The position numbers were made by a program, and so were the translations under genes. A DNA stretch of 64,000 bases from Microaerobacter geothermalis (GTDB taxonomy: Bacteria; Bacillota; Bacilli; DSM-22679): the NCBI RefSeq assembly GCF_021608135.1, contig NZ_JAKIHL010000006.1:30961-94960 (forward strand). The letters are read 5' to 3'. Numbering within the stretch: the first letter of the stretch is position 1; every line of letters begins with the position of its first letter. Under the pieces are notes generated by a model that made no database searches, was not told where the DNA came from, and saw only the letters and a program-made list of their open reading frames with translations. This document shows, one piece after another, positions 25,319-34,787 of the stretch.

Positions 25319-26194
25319 CTAATTTGAATTTTCCTTCTTTTCAACAATATAATCCTTTCCGTCACTAATAATGGAAACGGACCCATCTCTGGAAATTTGG
25401 TAAACATCCATCCATGATTCGTTTAAACGTTCCAAGACTTCTTCATTTCTTTCAAACGTTTCTACCGCGGGAAAAACAACGGCCATAAAGGCATCCACTT
25501 CCTGCAAAAATTCAGGGGTAGAGGATTGAATACTACCCATATCAGAAACTTTTAGTATACTTGACTTAAGATCATACTTTTCTACCAATTTTTTTTCCGT
25601 ATCTTCATCAATACCACTTGTAAAAAGAATTGATACTTCTCCATGAATCAGTTGAAATACCAGGGAATTTCCTTGGGGATTATTGGAATACGGTTCATCC
25701 GGACTTAAGATTTTTATTTTCACGTTATTGGCAATGTTTATGATATCCTCTGCAAATAAAGCTTTCTTTTCAATTTCTGGGGTAAAACCAATTTTTCCCA
25801 TGATATCTTTTTTAAACAGTTCAGCATACATGATTTTCTTGATTGGCCACTTTTTTAATAATACAACGATATTTCCAGTATACTCCTCTGAATCGTTTGT
25901 CGCAATCAATATGTCTATTTCACTTACACGATTTCTGATCAATTCCTCGATAAGTTGATTTTCATAGCCTTTAGTACCAGTATCAATCAGCATCGTGAAT
26001 CCATCATCCATTTGAACCAGAGTCGCTTCTCCTCTCCCCACATCGAGAAAAGTTACTTTCATTTCCCCAAAGGGGATCTGTTCTTGATTCTCTTTTACCG
26101 CTGATACAGTGGGTAAGTGGGAATCTATATTTCCGCGTCCTGCCAATAAGAATATGACAAGAATTAAAATATTTCCAAATATTATTTTTTTCAA
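25319..26194 (-). CDS. Secreted metallo-beta-lactamase-fold protein lacking metal ligands (ComEC-C-like)
   Basis: The 291-residue protein has an N-terminal signal/anchor (IIFGNILILVIFLLAG) and the strand order of the C-terminal ComEC-type MBL domain: VTFLDVGRGEATLVQ, LIDTGTKG, GNSLVFQLIHGE, STPEFLQEV and a final DGSVSIISDGKDY. The zinc motifs are replaced: THxHxDH is TNDSEEYTGN (99-108), the LTGD position is FTSG (191-194), and GHHGS is SDMGS (217-221). The frame is intact, so it looks like a retained pseudoenzyme, perhaps nucleic acid-binding. The start is TTG 26194 after AAAGGATG. It lies just downstream of the TPR gene and its terminator. Confidence 0.7.
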   Translation of the reverse strand: MKKIIFGNILILVIFLLAGRGNIDSHLPTVSAVKENQEQIPFGEMKVTFLDVGRGEATLVQMDDGFTMLIDTGTKGYENQLIEELIRNRVSEIDILIATNDSEEYTGNIVVLLKKWPIKKIMYAELFKKDIMGKIGFTPEIEKKALFAEDIINIANNVKIKILSPDEPYSNNPQGNSLVFQLIHGEVSILFTSGIDEDTEKKLVEKYDLKSSILKVSDMGSIQSSTPEFLQEVDAFMAVVFPAVETFERNEEVLERLNESWMDVYQISRDGSVSIISDGKDYIVEKKENSN

Positions 26195-26249
26195 GCCTTT
26201 TCATCCTTTCATAAGATGTGCTCTGATAATACCATATGATATAAGCGAA

Positions 26250-26280
26250 AAAAAACGATGGGATTTTTCTATCCCATCGT
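26250..26280 (-). terminator. Terminator of the TPR gene
   Basis: Minus-strand ACGATGGGAT and ATCCCATCGT pair around AGAAAA and are followed by T8. The stop codon of the TPR gene (26269-26271) lies in the loop, so the last codons form the stem. Confidence 0.88.
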
Positions 26281-27699
26281 CATTAATTTCTCCCATTCCT
26301 GTATCGCCTCTGAAAAGCGCTTCATTTGATAATAACAGTATCCCTTGAAAAGATATCCTTCCCTTATATTCGGGTCTTTCTGCACTGTATCTGAAAAGAG
26401 CTGCAGGGCATCTTCAAGGAATCCCTGCTGAAGTTTAATCTTCCCATATTGCAGTAAAACCAGTGGGTGGGATTCTAATGTTTGATCTGATAGTGAATGA
26501 ATGAACTCTTCCGCCTCCTTCAGGAGACCCATTTTCAGGTAAATCATAATTTTTGCAGCAAAAGCCAAGGAAAGGTTTGGTTGAAGATTGATCAATTTCT
26601 CCATTACCTTCATCGCATGATGAAAATCGTTCATTTGAAATAAAATCCATCCATATGAAAAAAGAATATCTTCATCTCTTGGATTTAAACTGATTGCTTT
26701 CTTCATGATTAAAACACCTGTTTCTTTATTTCCCAATAACCATGCATGCCAGCCCAAATAATGATGCGCCGTTGGATTACCCGGATCAATTTCCACCCAC
26801 TTTTGAGACAAAAAAGAAGCCAGTTGATAATTTTTCTTGTCGGAAAAATATAATATGGCTCTTTTTAATAGATATGGATCACAAATTTCCTTTAATAATT
26901 GATTCCATAATCCATTCACATATTTATGCTGACCCAAAGCTTCATGAATGGAGATGAGAAGCATGTATCCTCCAAGGTCTTCCGGACAAATTTGGATAAA
27001 CTGATCAACTTCCCTTAGGGCCGGATCATATTCTCTCATCAAAAATAACGTGAGGGCTTTGTTATACAAGGACTCCGCATTGTTATTCAGAATCTCTTCA
27101 GCCTTGGAAAAATGAAATAATGCTTCTTCAAATTGTTGTTTTTGTCCGTATATACAGCCCAGTGCATTATGGGTAAAACCTTGTATTTTCTCATCATTTG
27201 AGGTTTGATGCAATATTGTGAAATGTCGCAAAGCTTCTACTGTTTGCTCAATAAGTAAATAGCTATAGGCCAAATACAATCTAGCCAGTTCTAATTCTGG
27301 CCAATCCTGAACCACTTCTTCCAGATACTTAATTGCGTCTTCATACATGAATAGCTGAAAGTAACCCAGTCCCTTTCGATACGGAATATTTTCAGAAAAA
27401 GAGGGGAGTAAATTCCAATTTATATCCAAAACTTTATCAGATGGTTCATGGATAGGTTGTGCAGCAGGAACAATTTTTTCCTGAACATTCCCTATTTTTT
27501 CTTCTAATAATAGCCATTTATCGAGTATTTCATCACTTAGAAGACGAAGGGATTGAAGTTTTTCACTTAACTCCTTCTTTTCGTTGCTGGAAGAGGAATT
27601 TATTTTTTGGTTAATTTCTTCAATGGCGTCAAAGAGGGTATTAAATAGATGTTGGACCAACAAGCTACCACCTACAATCCAATTCTCATTTACCCTCAT
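26269..27699 (-). CDS. TPR-repeat protein of unknown function
   Basis: 476 residues. The N-terminal ~100 include a coiled-coil stretch (FDAIEEINQKINSSSSNEKKELSEKL, seen at about 20-45). About ten tetratricopeptide repeats follow from residue ~105 to the end, e.g. PYRKGLGYFQLFMYEDAIKYLEE, AHHYLGWHAWLLGNKE, GYLFKGYCYYQMKRFSEAIQEWEKL (each quoted in part). It is a cytosolic scaffold by composition. ATG 27699 has only a weak GAATGAG; a TTG at codon 13-14 with AGGTGG upstream is an alternative. It lies 30 bp downstream of panD, so it may be read from the pan transcript. Confidence 0.75.
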   Translation of the reverse strand: MRVNENWIVGGSLLVQHLFNTLFDAIEEINQKINSSSSNEKKELSEKLQSLRLLSDEILDKWLLLEEKIGNVQEKIVPAAQPIHEPSDKVLDINWNLLPSFSENIPYRKGLGYFQLFMYEDAIKYLEEVVQDWPELELARLYLAYSYLLIEQTVEALRHFTILHQTSNDEKIQGFTHNALGCIYGQKQQFEEALFHFSKAEEILNNNAESLYNKALTLFLMREYDPALREVDQFIQICPEDLGGYMLLISIHEALGQHKYVNGLWNQLLKEICDPYLLKRAILYFSDKKNYQLASFLSQKWVEIDPGNPTAHHYLGWHAWLLGNKETGVLIMKKAISLNPRDEDILFSYGWILFQMNDFHHAMKVMEKLINLQPNLSLAFAAKIMIYLKMGLLKEAEEFIHSLSDQTLESHPLVLLQYGKIKLQQGFLEDALQLFSDTVQKDPNIREGYLFKGYCYYQMKRFSEAIQEWEKLMTMG

Positions 27700-27729
27700 T
27701 GTAACTCATTCTCTACTCAGTTATACAAA

Positions 27730-28113
27730 CTAACGGATTTGACCATGAAGCTCTATACCCATCAGTTCCTCAATTTGATTTTTTTCTCCCATAATGGCAA
27801 TCCGAGGTTGGTGCCTCTTGGCTTCTTCACTTGAAAGCATGCAATAGGAGATAATAATAACCGTATCCCCAGGTTGAACCAATCTGGCAGCCGCTCCATT
27901 CAAACAAACAACACCTGATCCCCTTGGTCCTGGGATTACATAAGTTTCCAGCCGCGCCCCATTATTATTATTCACCACTTGAACCTTCTCATTGGGTAAT
28001 ATGTCTACAGCATCCATAATCTCTTCATCAATCGTAATGCTGCCTACATAATGAAGATTTGCTTCTGTAACGGTGGCACGGTGTATTTTTGATTTCATCA
28101 TGGTTCTAAACAT
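27730..28113 (-). CDS. panD: Aspartate 1-decarboxylase proenzyme
   Basis: It makes beta-alanine for pantothenate. The 127-residue pyruvoyl enzyme shows the self-cleavage site in YVGSITID (Gly24-Ser25), the [13 protein letters not shown] segment, and [19 protein letters not shown]. The length equals B. subtilis PanD. GTG 28116 is possible, but ATG 28113 has GGAGG at 7 nt and overlaps the panC stop as ATGA. It is the last gene of panBCD. Confidence 0.96.
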   Translation of the reverse strand: MFRTMMKSKIHRATVTEANLHYVGSITIDEEIMDAVDILPNEKVQVVNNNNGARLETYVIPGPRGSGVVCLNGAAARLVQPGDTVIIISYCMLSSEEAKRHQPRIAIMGEKNQIEELMGIELHGQIR

Positions 28114-28958
28114 CACGACACCTCCTGTAAAGACATGATCAGATTATCGATCAATCTGGTCTTTCCAAATTTTACCGCCAAGGCAATAATAAATCTTCCT
28201 TCCAATCGCTTTAACGTTTGGAGAGAGGGATAGCTGAGGACTTCTACATATTCAATCTCAGCCAGTGGTTTCGATCCAATTAAAGATCGGATATGATTTA
28301 TGACAGCCCTTATATCCCTTTCTCCCTCCTCTATGAACCTCCTTGCTTCCTTTAAGCTTTGCGATAATACAAGAGCTTGTTCCCTTTCTTCGGGAGAAAG
28401 ATAGACATTTCGAGAACTCAATGCCAACCCGTCCTTTTCCCGGATAATGGGACAAGGGATAATCTTGACGGGAAAATTCAAATCATTGACCATCTGCTGA
28501 ATAACGGCAACCTGCTGTGCATCTTTCAAGCCAAAAAAAGCGTAGGTAGGCTGAACGATGTGAAATAATTTGGACACTACCGTAGCTACTCCATCGAAAT
28601 GACCGGGCCGGGAAGCCCCGCATAATCTTTCAGTTACCGACGAAACGTGGACCGTGGTAAAGGATTTGTCAGGGTACATCTCACTGACAGAAGGGGCAAA
28701 AACAACATCCGCTCCTGCATCTTGAGCCATCTGGCAATCCCGGTCAAAGTCACGGGGATATCGGTCAAAATCTTCATTAGGTCCAAATTGAAGAGGATTC
28801 ACAAAAATACTCATGACGACATGCTCGGATATTTTTTTTGCTTCATTCACCAAGCTGAGATGTCCCTCATGTAAATAACCCATGGTGGGAACAAGTCCGA
28901 TATTTTTTTTGTCCTGAAGAAATTCCCTCAAACTCTTAATATCATGAACGATCTTCAT
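28113..28958 (-). CDS. panC: Pantothenate synthetase
   Basis: It ligates pantoate and beta-alanine using ATP. The 281-residue protein carries the HIGH-like nucleotide motif in [49 protein letters not shown], and the KMSKS-equivalent [10 protein letters not shown]. It is coupled by short overlaps to panB upstream and panD downstream. Confidence 0.96.
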   Translation of the reverse strand: MKIVHDIKSLREFLQDKKNIGLVPTMGYLHEGHLSLVNEAKKISEHVVMSIFVNPLQFGPNEDFDRYPRDFDRDCQMAQDAGADVVFAPSVSEMYPDKSFTTVHVSSVTERLCGASRPGHFDGVATVVSKLFHIVQPTYAFFGLKDAQQVAVIQQMVNDLNFPVKIIPCPIIREKDGLALSSRNVYLSPEEREQALVLSQSLKEARRFIEEGERDIRAVINHIRSLIGSKPLAEIEYVEVLSYPSLQTLKRLEGRFIIALAVKFGKTRLIDNLIMSLQEVS

Positions 28959-29827
28959 TTTTGGTTTCCTCCGTATAATGCTACGTCCTTTGTTCCCATT
29001 TTGTCGTTTGTTCCATAGTCAGCTGAAAAAGAATGCGTCAATTCAGGGAATTTTCTTTCCCGCACCTCTTTTGCATATAATTCGATAGCTCCCTTCACTT
29101 GTTCACCAACAGATGCATAGGGCTTGACAAATTTCGGAGATAAATTGCTTCCATATTGCAAAATATCGTGAAACACCAATACCTGTCCATCACAATAGGG
29201 ACCCGCTCCAATACCTATGGTTGGGATCATTAATTGGTTTGAAATCTCTCTTGCCAATTGGTAGGGGACACATTCCAAAACAACGGAAAACACACCGGCT
29301 TCTTCTAACAACAAGGCATCCTCTATCAGCCTTTTTGCCTCTTCCTCATTTTTCCCCTGTACTTTATAGCCTCCCAATTGGTTAATGGATTGAGGAGTAA
29401 GACCTATATGGCCCATCACCGGAATTCCTGCCTTTACACAGGCTTCTACCATGGGAAGGATGTCTTTTCCCCCCTCCATTTTTATCGCCGTTGCTCCTCC
29501 ATCCTGCAAAAGTCTTCCTGCGTTTTGAAGGGTCTTATCAATCGTACCATGATAGCTTAAAAAAGGCATGTCGCTTACGATCAAAGGATTTCGGGCTCCC
29601 CGACAAACAGCTCGGGTATGGTGAACCATATCATCTAAGGTAACCGGAATGGTGGAATCATATCCCAACACTACCATGCCCAAAGAATCTCCCACCAATA
29701 TCACGTCAACACCCGCTTGTTCCGATAAGAGAGCAGACGGATAATCATAAGCAGTAACCATCACAATTGGTTTTTTTTCTATCTTCATTTTTTTCAGCGT
29801 ACTTGTTGTTACCCCTTTTTTTCCCAT
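28955..29827 (-). CDS. panB: 3-methyl-2-oxobutanoate hydroxymethyltransferase
   Basis: It transfers a one-carbon unit from methylene-tetrahydrofolate to ketoisovalerate, the first step to pantoate. The 290-residue TIM barrel shows MVTAYDYPSALLSEQAGVD, LVGDSLGMVVLGYDSTIPV, AIKMEGG and TIGIGAGPYCDGQVLV. The ATG follows GGAGGGG. It is the first gene of panBCD. A repeat remnant lies 60 bp upstream and no clear promoter boxes are seen. Confidence 0.96.
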   Translation of the reverse strand: MGKKGVTTSTLKKMKIEKKPIVMVTAYDYPSALLSEQAGVDVILVGDSLGMVVLGYDSTIPVTLDDMVHHTRAVCRGARNPLIVSDMPFLSYHGTIDKTLQNAGRLLQDGGATAIKMEGGKDILPMVEACVKAGIPVMGHIGLTPQSINQLGGYKVQGKNEEEAKRLIEDALLLEEAGVFSVVLECVPYQLAREISNQLMIPTIGIGAGPYCDGQVLVFHDILQYGSNLSPKFVKPYASVGEQVKGAIELYAKEVRERKFPELTHSFSADYGTNDKMGTKDVALYGGNQK

Positions 29828-29888
29828 AATACCCCTCCTGTCCCGCTCTGATCGATGGACTTACACCACTAATCTCCCTACTACAAGG

Positions 29889-30030
29889 TGGAACTAGGGA
29901 TTCACACGTCCACTAGTCGAATTCGTCCAAAAAGTGATTCATGTCCGTTTCGAGTCTAAAGAACGGTGCCCTCAATAACATCTGGGAATTTCGATGATGG
30001 AGGCATCAGTTTTAGTGACATTTAGCCATC
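29889..30030. repeat. Palindromic-element remnant (one half-core)
   Basis: TGGAACTAGGGATTCACACGTCCACTAGTCGA is followed by TCTAAAGAACGGTGCCCTCAATAACATCTGGG, then decays after GATGGAGGCATCAG. The right half-core and tip are missing. It occupies part of the 454-bp gene-free stretch between panB and birA; the remainder (30080-30280) shows nothing I can name. Confidence 0.7.
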
Positions 30031-30048
30031 CGATAAAGGAAACTTAAT

Positions 30049-30076
30049 ATGCCTTCTTCCCGAGGGAAGAAGGCAT
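30049..30076. terminator. Strong hairpin between birA and panB
   Basis: ATGCCTTCTTCCC and GGGAAGAAGGCAT form a 13-bp stem around a tight CGAG-type loop with A/T-rich flanks on both sides. It probably ends the cca-birA transcript. Confidence 0.75.
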
Positions 30077-30281
30077 AATTATTCTGAATGATTCCATTAT
30101 CCTTCTGTCTCGGTCCATTATTGGCTCAGAGCAGATTCATTTTATCAAATTTCGGAAATTTACATCTGGTCAATATCAGTAAAAGCTCCACTTCAAATAT
30201 CTCACTTTTAGACTGGTGTAGTTCCTGATGGGATACTACCCTTGTCAAAAATATATCACAAATTTGTCACATTTTAAATGG

Positions 30282-31250
30282 TTAAATTTCAATGTCAGCA
30301 GAATAAATCCGATGAATCTTTTCTTCACGATCCTGAAGGAGAAGATAACCCTCATCATCAATTCCCAAGGCCTTGCCAAAGAGTGAACCATTAATTGTTC
30401 GAGCTTCAATATACTCCCCGATGGAAATGGCATTGGTTTCCCACAAGGTTTTAATCGGAGAAAACCCGATCTCCAGATAAAGATGATACAATTGCTCAAA
30501 GTTTTCCAAAATCGCTTGTACCAATTTAGAACGAGAAATACGCTGTCCAGATGTGATGTATAAGGATGTGGCCTTGTCTTTAATTTCTGAAATGAAATCT
30601 GACTCTTTCTGATTCACATTTATTCCGATACCAATGATGAGATAATTAATCTTGTCTGCTTCCGCATTTAATTCAGTTAAAATTCCGCAAACCTTCTTTC
30701 GATTCACCAAAATATCATTAGGCCATTTTATCACCGGATCCAATATAGGATAAATTTTACGGATTCCCTTAATCACGGCAACAGAGGTAAGGAGGGTAAA
30801 CTGCGGCGCTTGAAATAAAGAAATCGGCGGACGTAAAATTAGGCTCATCCATATCCCGCTGCCGGGCGGGGATTGCCATGCCCGGCCTAGTCTTCCCTTT
30901 CCGCCTAATTGTTCATCGGCAATTACAACAGTTCCTGATGGCGCTCCTTCCTTTGCCAAATGCTGGGCTTTGAACTGGGTAGAATCTACTTGGTGAAAAT
31001 ACGCCACTTTCTTACCAATCATAGAAGTATTCAAGTTTGCCTTTATTTCTTCTGCCAATAAGGTATCCGGGGATTTAACCAACCGATAACCAGATTTTTT
31101 AACTGCTTCAAACTGATATCCTTCCTTACGTAGTTCCTCGATATGTTTCCAGACAGCCGTACGGGAACAATTTAACAGCTGGCTCAGCTTTTCCCCAGAG
31201 AGAAACTCTCCATCAGCTTCTTTAAACAATCTTAATATTTCTTCACGCAT
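30282..31250 (-). CDS. birA: Bifunctional biotin--protein ligase / biotin repressor
   Basis: It attaches biotin to carboxylases and, as biotinyl-AMP holo-form, represses biotin genes. The 322 residues include an N-terminal winged helix (SGEKLSQLLNCSRTAVWKHIEELRKEGY, in part), the ATP/biotin loop GKGRLGRAWQSPPGSGIWMSL (in part), and the KWPNDILVNRKKVCGILTE catalytic strand. The start ATG lies within the last codons of cca. It has the same neighbours as in B. subtilis. Confidence 0.95.
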   Translation of the reverse strand: MREEILRLFKEADGEFLSGEKLSQLLNCSRTAVWKHIEELRKEGYQFEAVKKSGYRLVKSPDTLLAEEIKANLNTSMIGKKVAYFHQVDSTQFKAQHLAKEGAPSGTVVIADEQLGGKGRLGRAWQSPPGSGIWMSLILRPPISLFQAPQFTLLTSVAVIKGIRKIYPILDPVIKWPNDILVNRKKVCGILTELNAEADKINYLIIGIGINVNQKESDFISEIKDKATSLYITSGQRISRSKLVQAILENFEQLYHLYLEIGFSPIKTLWETNAISIGEYIEARTINGSLFGKALGIDDEGYLLLQDREEKIHRIYSADIEI

Positions 31251-32457
31251 TCCCTTCCTCCTTCAACCACCTGACCGCTTGTTCCAATAACGGTAATCTT
31301 TCATTCTTCAACTCCTTATTCATCACTTTAACCAATAGTTTGTGCAAAATTTCTCCGATCCAAGGGCCGGAGGATCTTCCACTCAGTGACAAAAGATCCG
31401 ATCCGTCAATGGCCAGTTGGGAGGTTGTCCAAATTGGATTCTTGCTCAAGAAACTATTCCACTGGTCAATAATATCAATATGGTTTGTGATATTCCCATA
31501 TAATTTAACGGCGGTATTCATATGATTCAATCCTGCAGCAGATAATCCCTCAATAAAGCTTCTGCCGTTTCTGACATATTCATAGCTGGTAACAATTCCA
31601 ACCCATTCTTTACGCCATAAATTAGGAAATTTTAGTTCCCTCGCCAACTGATTCACTTCCTCAACACTCATGGAACTTAAAATAGACAAGCAGGCCATTC
31701 TTTCCAACAGCGTATAGGTTTTAAAATGATGATATAGTGATGGGCGAAGGGGGCTGGAAATCATTTTTAACAAAAGTTTCCAATAAGAAAAAAACGAACC
31801 CTCATTTAGCTGCAGTAAGCCATGATTGACGTACTCACCCATCAAGAGCTTGACCAATTCATCCCGAATGCGCTCTATGGAAATTTGTGTAATGTTTTTT
31901 TTGCTAAAAATCATGGATTTCCAGGTTTTCTCCTCAATCTTTAAACCTAATTGAGAGGAAAACCGAATTGCCCTCAGAATTCGAAGAGCATCTTCTTCAA
32001 AACGTTTATATGATTCCCCAACCGTTCGGATAATCCCTGCATCAAGATCCTTTCTACCTTCAAAGGGATCTATCCATTTACCATCAATGTCTAATGCCAT
32101 AGCATTCATTGTAAAATCCCTGCGCGAAAGATCTGCATATATATGACTAACAAAAGTAACTTCTTTCGGTTTTCTATAATTTTCGTATTCTGTCTCCTGG
32201 CGAAAAGTGGTAACTTCAAAAGGAATATCTCCCCAAATGACTGTTACTGTTCCATGCCTGATCCCCGTAGGTATCGTCTTTGGAAAAATATTTTCAATCT
32301 CTTGAGGCTTGGCATTGGTTGCAATATCGATATCGTGAATTTCTCTGCCAAGATATTTGTCCCTAACACAACCGCCCACAAAATAACCTTGAAAACCATG
32401 TTCTTGTAAATGAATAATCAGTTCTTTTGCCTTTTGTTCCATATATGATTCATGCAT
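31243..32457 (-). CDS. cca: CCA-adding tRNA nucleotidyltransferase
   Basis: It adds or repairs the 3'-CCA of tRNA. The 404-residue class II enzyme has GGCVRDKYLGREIHDIDIATNA (metal Asp pair DxD, in part), the RRDFTMNAMAL motif B, and EEDALRILRAIRFSSQLGL, typical of the Bacillus type. The longest frame begins at 32505 without a ribosome-binding site. ATG 32457, or the GTG just before it, fits AAAGG and gives the normal N-terminus. It lies between bshA and birA in a conserved operon. Confidence 0.94.
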   Translation of the reverse strand: MHESYMEQKAKELIIHLQEHGFQGYFVGGCVRDKYLGREIHDIDIATNAKPQEIENIFPKTIPTGIRHGTVTVIWGDIPFEVTTFRQETEYENYRKPKEVTFVSHIYADLSRRDFTMNAMALDIDGKWIDPFEGRKDLDAGIIRTVGESYKRFEEDALRILRAIRFSSQLGLKIEEKTWKSMIFSKKNITQISIERIRDELVKLLMGEYVNHGLLQLNEGSFFSYWKLLLKMISSPLRPSLYHHFKTYTLLERMACLSILSSMSVEEVNQLARELKFPNLWRKEWVGIVTSYEYVRNGRSFIEGLSAAGLNHMNTAVKLYGNITNHIDIIDQWNSFLSKNPIWTTSQLAIDGSDLLSLSGRSSGPWIGEILHKLLVKVMNKELKNERLPLLEQAVRWLKEEGNA

Positions 32458-32509
32458 CACAAAAACGCCTTTCTTGCAGAATGGAATAGCATGACATTTA
32501 TTCAAATGG

Positions 32510-33631
32510 TTAAGTTTTTAAAGTGAGCCGATGATATAGTTGTTCATACTGATCAACGATATCATCCTGACAAAAGTAATGGTAACATCTGTTGATGGAA
32601 GCATTTCCCATTTTCTCCCTCAGTTTATCGTCTGATAATAATATGAGAGCATATTTAGCCATTAATTGTACATTTCCTACTGGAGCAAGGAAGCCTGTTT
32701 TTTCATGAACAATCACTTCAGGCAATCCTCCGGCATTGGCTCCAATTACAGGAAGCCCGCAAGCCATGGCTTCAAGGGCGACTAATCCAAAACTTTCTTT
32801 TTCCGAAGGCAAAAGAAGAATATCTGCCATAGAAAGGACTTGACTTACATCCTCTTGCTTGCCTAAAAAGATGATATCATTTTCAAGCTTTAATTGATAA
32901 ACCAACTCTCTAATTTTCGGAAGTTCAGGGCCTTCGCCGATTAAGACCAATTTGGCCAGGTGTTCCCTTCTCACGATCTCAAATGTTTTTACAACATCTG
33001 ATACCCTTTTGACCGGCCTGAAATTAGAAATATGAATCAATATTTTCTCTCCATGTGGAGCATACTCCCGTTTTAAATCTTCAGCCTCCCGCCTATAATA
33101 TAATCTCTTGTCTACAAAGTTATAGATCAATTCTATATCCCGATTTATTTGTAACAGATCTCTAGTTTCTTGTATTAAACTCCTGGATACGGCGGTGACC
33201 GCATCGCTTTTTTCAATGCCAAAGCGGATCAGGCTGCTTAAATTATGGTCATAACCAAGTACCGTAATATCTGTCCCGTGAAGGGTGGTAACCACTTTAA
33301 GGGAATCTCCCACCATTTGTTTTGCCAAAATGGCGGAAATGGCATGGGGTACGGCATAGTGAACATGAAGAAGATCGAGCCCTACCATTTGAGCAACCTG
33401 GGCCATTTTACTAGCCAAACTTAAATCATATGGTGGATATCGAAAGACGGAGTAATCGTTTACTTCTACTTCATGGTAATAAATATTTCGATAAAATTTC
33501 CCCAAGCGAAAAGGAATCCCTGATGTTATAAAATGAACGCAATGACCCCGTTCTGCCAGGATTTTCCCCAACTCAGTAGCTACCACTCCGGAACCTCCCA
33601 AAGTTGGATAACAAGTGATACCGATATTCAT
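32510..33631 (-). CDS. bshA: Bacillithiol glycosyltransferase BshA
   Basis: It forms GlcNAc-malate from UDP-GlcNAc and L-malate, the first step to bacillithiol. A 373-residue GT4 enzyme: GITCYPTLGGSGVVATELGK, HVHYAVPHAISA, TLHGTDITVLG, ISNFRPVKRV, ESFGLVALEAMACGLPVIG. ATG 33631 with AAGGGTG at 6 nt is preferred to GTG 33640. Its direct neighbour bshB1 catalyses the next step. Confidence 0.95.
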   Translation of the reverse strand: MNIGITCYPTLGGSGVVATELGKILAERGHCVHFITSGIPFRLGKFYRNIYYHEVEVNDYSVFRYPPYDLSLASKMAQVAQMVGLDLLHVHYAVPHAISAILAKQMVGDSLKVVTTLHGTDITVLGYDHNLSSLIRFGIEKSDAVTAVSRSLIQETRDLLQINRDIELIYNFVDKRLYYRREAEDLKREYAPHGEKILIHISNFRPVKRVSDVVKTFEIVRREHLAKLVLIGEGPELPKIRELVYQLKLENDIIFLGKQEDVSQVLSMADILLLPSEKESFGLVALEAMACGLPVIGANAGGLPEVIVHEKTGFLAPVGNVQLMAKYALILLSDDKLREKMGNASINRCYHYFCQDDIVDQYEQLYHRLTLKT

Positions 33632-33646
33632 GAGTCGCACCCTTTT

Positions 33647-34348
33647 CTACTCAAATAAGCCTTTTATTAGTACAGGTTTCTCATAGAAAAATCCTTCTCC
33701 ATAAGTGACACCTGCCTGATGTCCAAATAACCGGTCTCTGCTTTCTACCCTTTCTATATACCCATTATTTAACGGAGTTGAAACCTCGCCCATTTTCTTC
33801 AAAAATTGGCTTTGATAAGCTTCTAAAGCCGCCTTTTTTTTATGAAAGGTATTGGTCACGTCCATCACCAGATCAGGAGTTTCAATCTGGTGAATCAAAT
33901 AATAAAATATGTTCTTCGGACGAAAGGGGGGAAGATCATTATTTACCTCAAATTTAGCTAATCCGGCATTAAAAACAGCTTCTTTTACCAAATAATGACA
34001 AGCAACATGATCAGGATGTCTGTCTTTGGAAAAAGGGGCAAAGACATGAGTGGGACGATAAGAGCGTATGATTTCCACTATTTGCGAAATAAATGACGGA
34101 TGAACAAAAAAGCCTCTGTCCGGAAATCCAAGTTGTAATCGGGTATTAACTCCAAGAAGATCGGCCGCCTTCTTCGCCTCACTTTCTCTAATTTCTAATG
34201 TCCCATTGGATGAAAGTTCTGCTCGAGTGAGATCGCAAATCCCTACCTTCCATCCCATTTCACTATAATGGGCCAAAGTTGCTCCCATTCCTATTTCCAC
34301 ATCATCTGGATGAGCCCCGAAGGCCAAAATATCCAATTCCTTATTCAA
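33647..34348 (-). CDS. bshB1: Bacillithiol deacetylase BshB1
   Basis: A PIG-L/LmbE Zn deacetylase turning GlcNAc-malate into GlcN-malate. Motifs are [15 protein letters not shown] and [10 protein letters not shown] (zinc ligands). The frame is open to 34387, but TTG 34348, preceded by GAGGGAAG, gives 234 residues, close to the B. subtilis protein, and an 8-bp overlap with mgsA. It precedes bshA in the same transcript. Confidence 0.93.
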   Translation of the reverse strand: MNKELDILAFGAHPDDVEIGMGATLAHYSEMGWKVGICDLTRAELSSNGTLEIRESEAKKAADLLGVNTRLQLGFPDRGFFVHPSFISQIVEIIRSYRPTHVFAPFSKDRHPDHVACHYLVKEAVFNAGLAKFEVNNDLPPFRPKNIFYYLIHQIETPDLVMDVTNTFHKKKAALEAYQSQFLKKMGEVSTPLNNGYIERVESRDRLFGHQAGVTYGEGFFYEKPVLIKGLFE

Positions 34349-34772
34349 GGTTATGACTTCCCTCCCCTTTATACTTGTGGACCACATCCCTCCAGGAGAA
34401 CTCTCCCCTCTCCAAAGCTTTGATTAACAATTCAGCGGTTGCAATATTCGTAGCTACCGGAATGCTGTGCACATCACAAAGTCTGAGAAGAGCAAGGATA
34501 TCCGGTTCATGGGGTTGAGCAGTCAAAGGATCCCTTAAAAAAATAAGCAAGTCCATGCTATCCTCTGCAATCATCGCACCAATTTGCTGGTCACCTCCCA
34601 AAGGGCCAGACAAATAACGATGAATCGTTAATCCTGTCTGTTCCATTATACGAAGGCCTGTTGTTCCGGTTGCGTAAAGGGTGTGTTTTCCCAAAATATG
34701 TTTATAGGCAATAGAGAAATGAACCAGTTCCATTTTTTTTTCATCATGGGCAATTAAGGCAATATTCATCAT
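34341..34772 (-). CDS. mgsA: Methylglyoxal synthase
   Basis: It converts dihydroxyacetone phosphate to methylglyoxal, an overflow bypass of lower glycolysis. The 143-residue product has [33 protein letters not shown] and [15 protein letters not shown], with the catalytic Asp and His residues present. It is nearly collinear with B. subtilis MgsA. ATG 34772 or 34769 both fit AGGAGG. It lies between dapB and bshB1; bacillithiol helps detoxify methylglyoxal, so the pairing makes sense. Confidence 0.95.
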   Translation of the reverse strand: MMNIALIAHDEKKMELVHFSIAYKHILGKHTLYATGTTGLRIMEQTGLTIHRYLSGPLGGDQQIGAMIAEDSMDLLIFLRDPLTAQPHEPDILALLRLCDVHSIPVATNIATAELLIKALERGEFSWRDVVHKYKGEGSHNLE

Positions 34773-34787
34773 TCTTCCTCCTGCTTA

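Noticed and set aside
30245..30499. 84-codon minus-strand frame over the birA 3' end
   Set aside because: A shadow of birA in another frame, with no ribosome-binding site.
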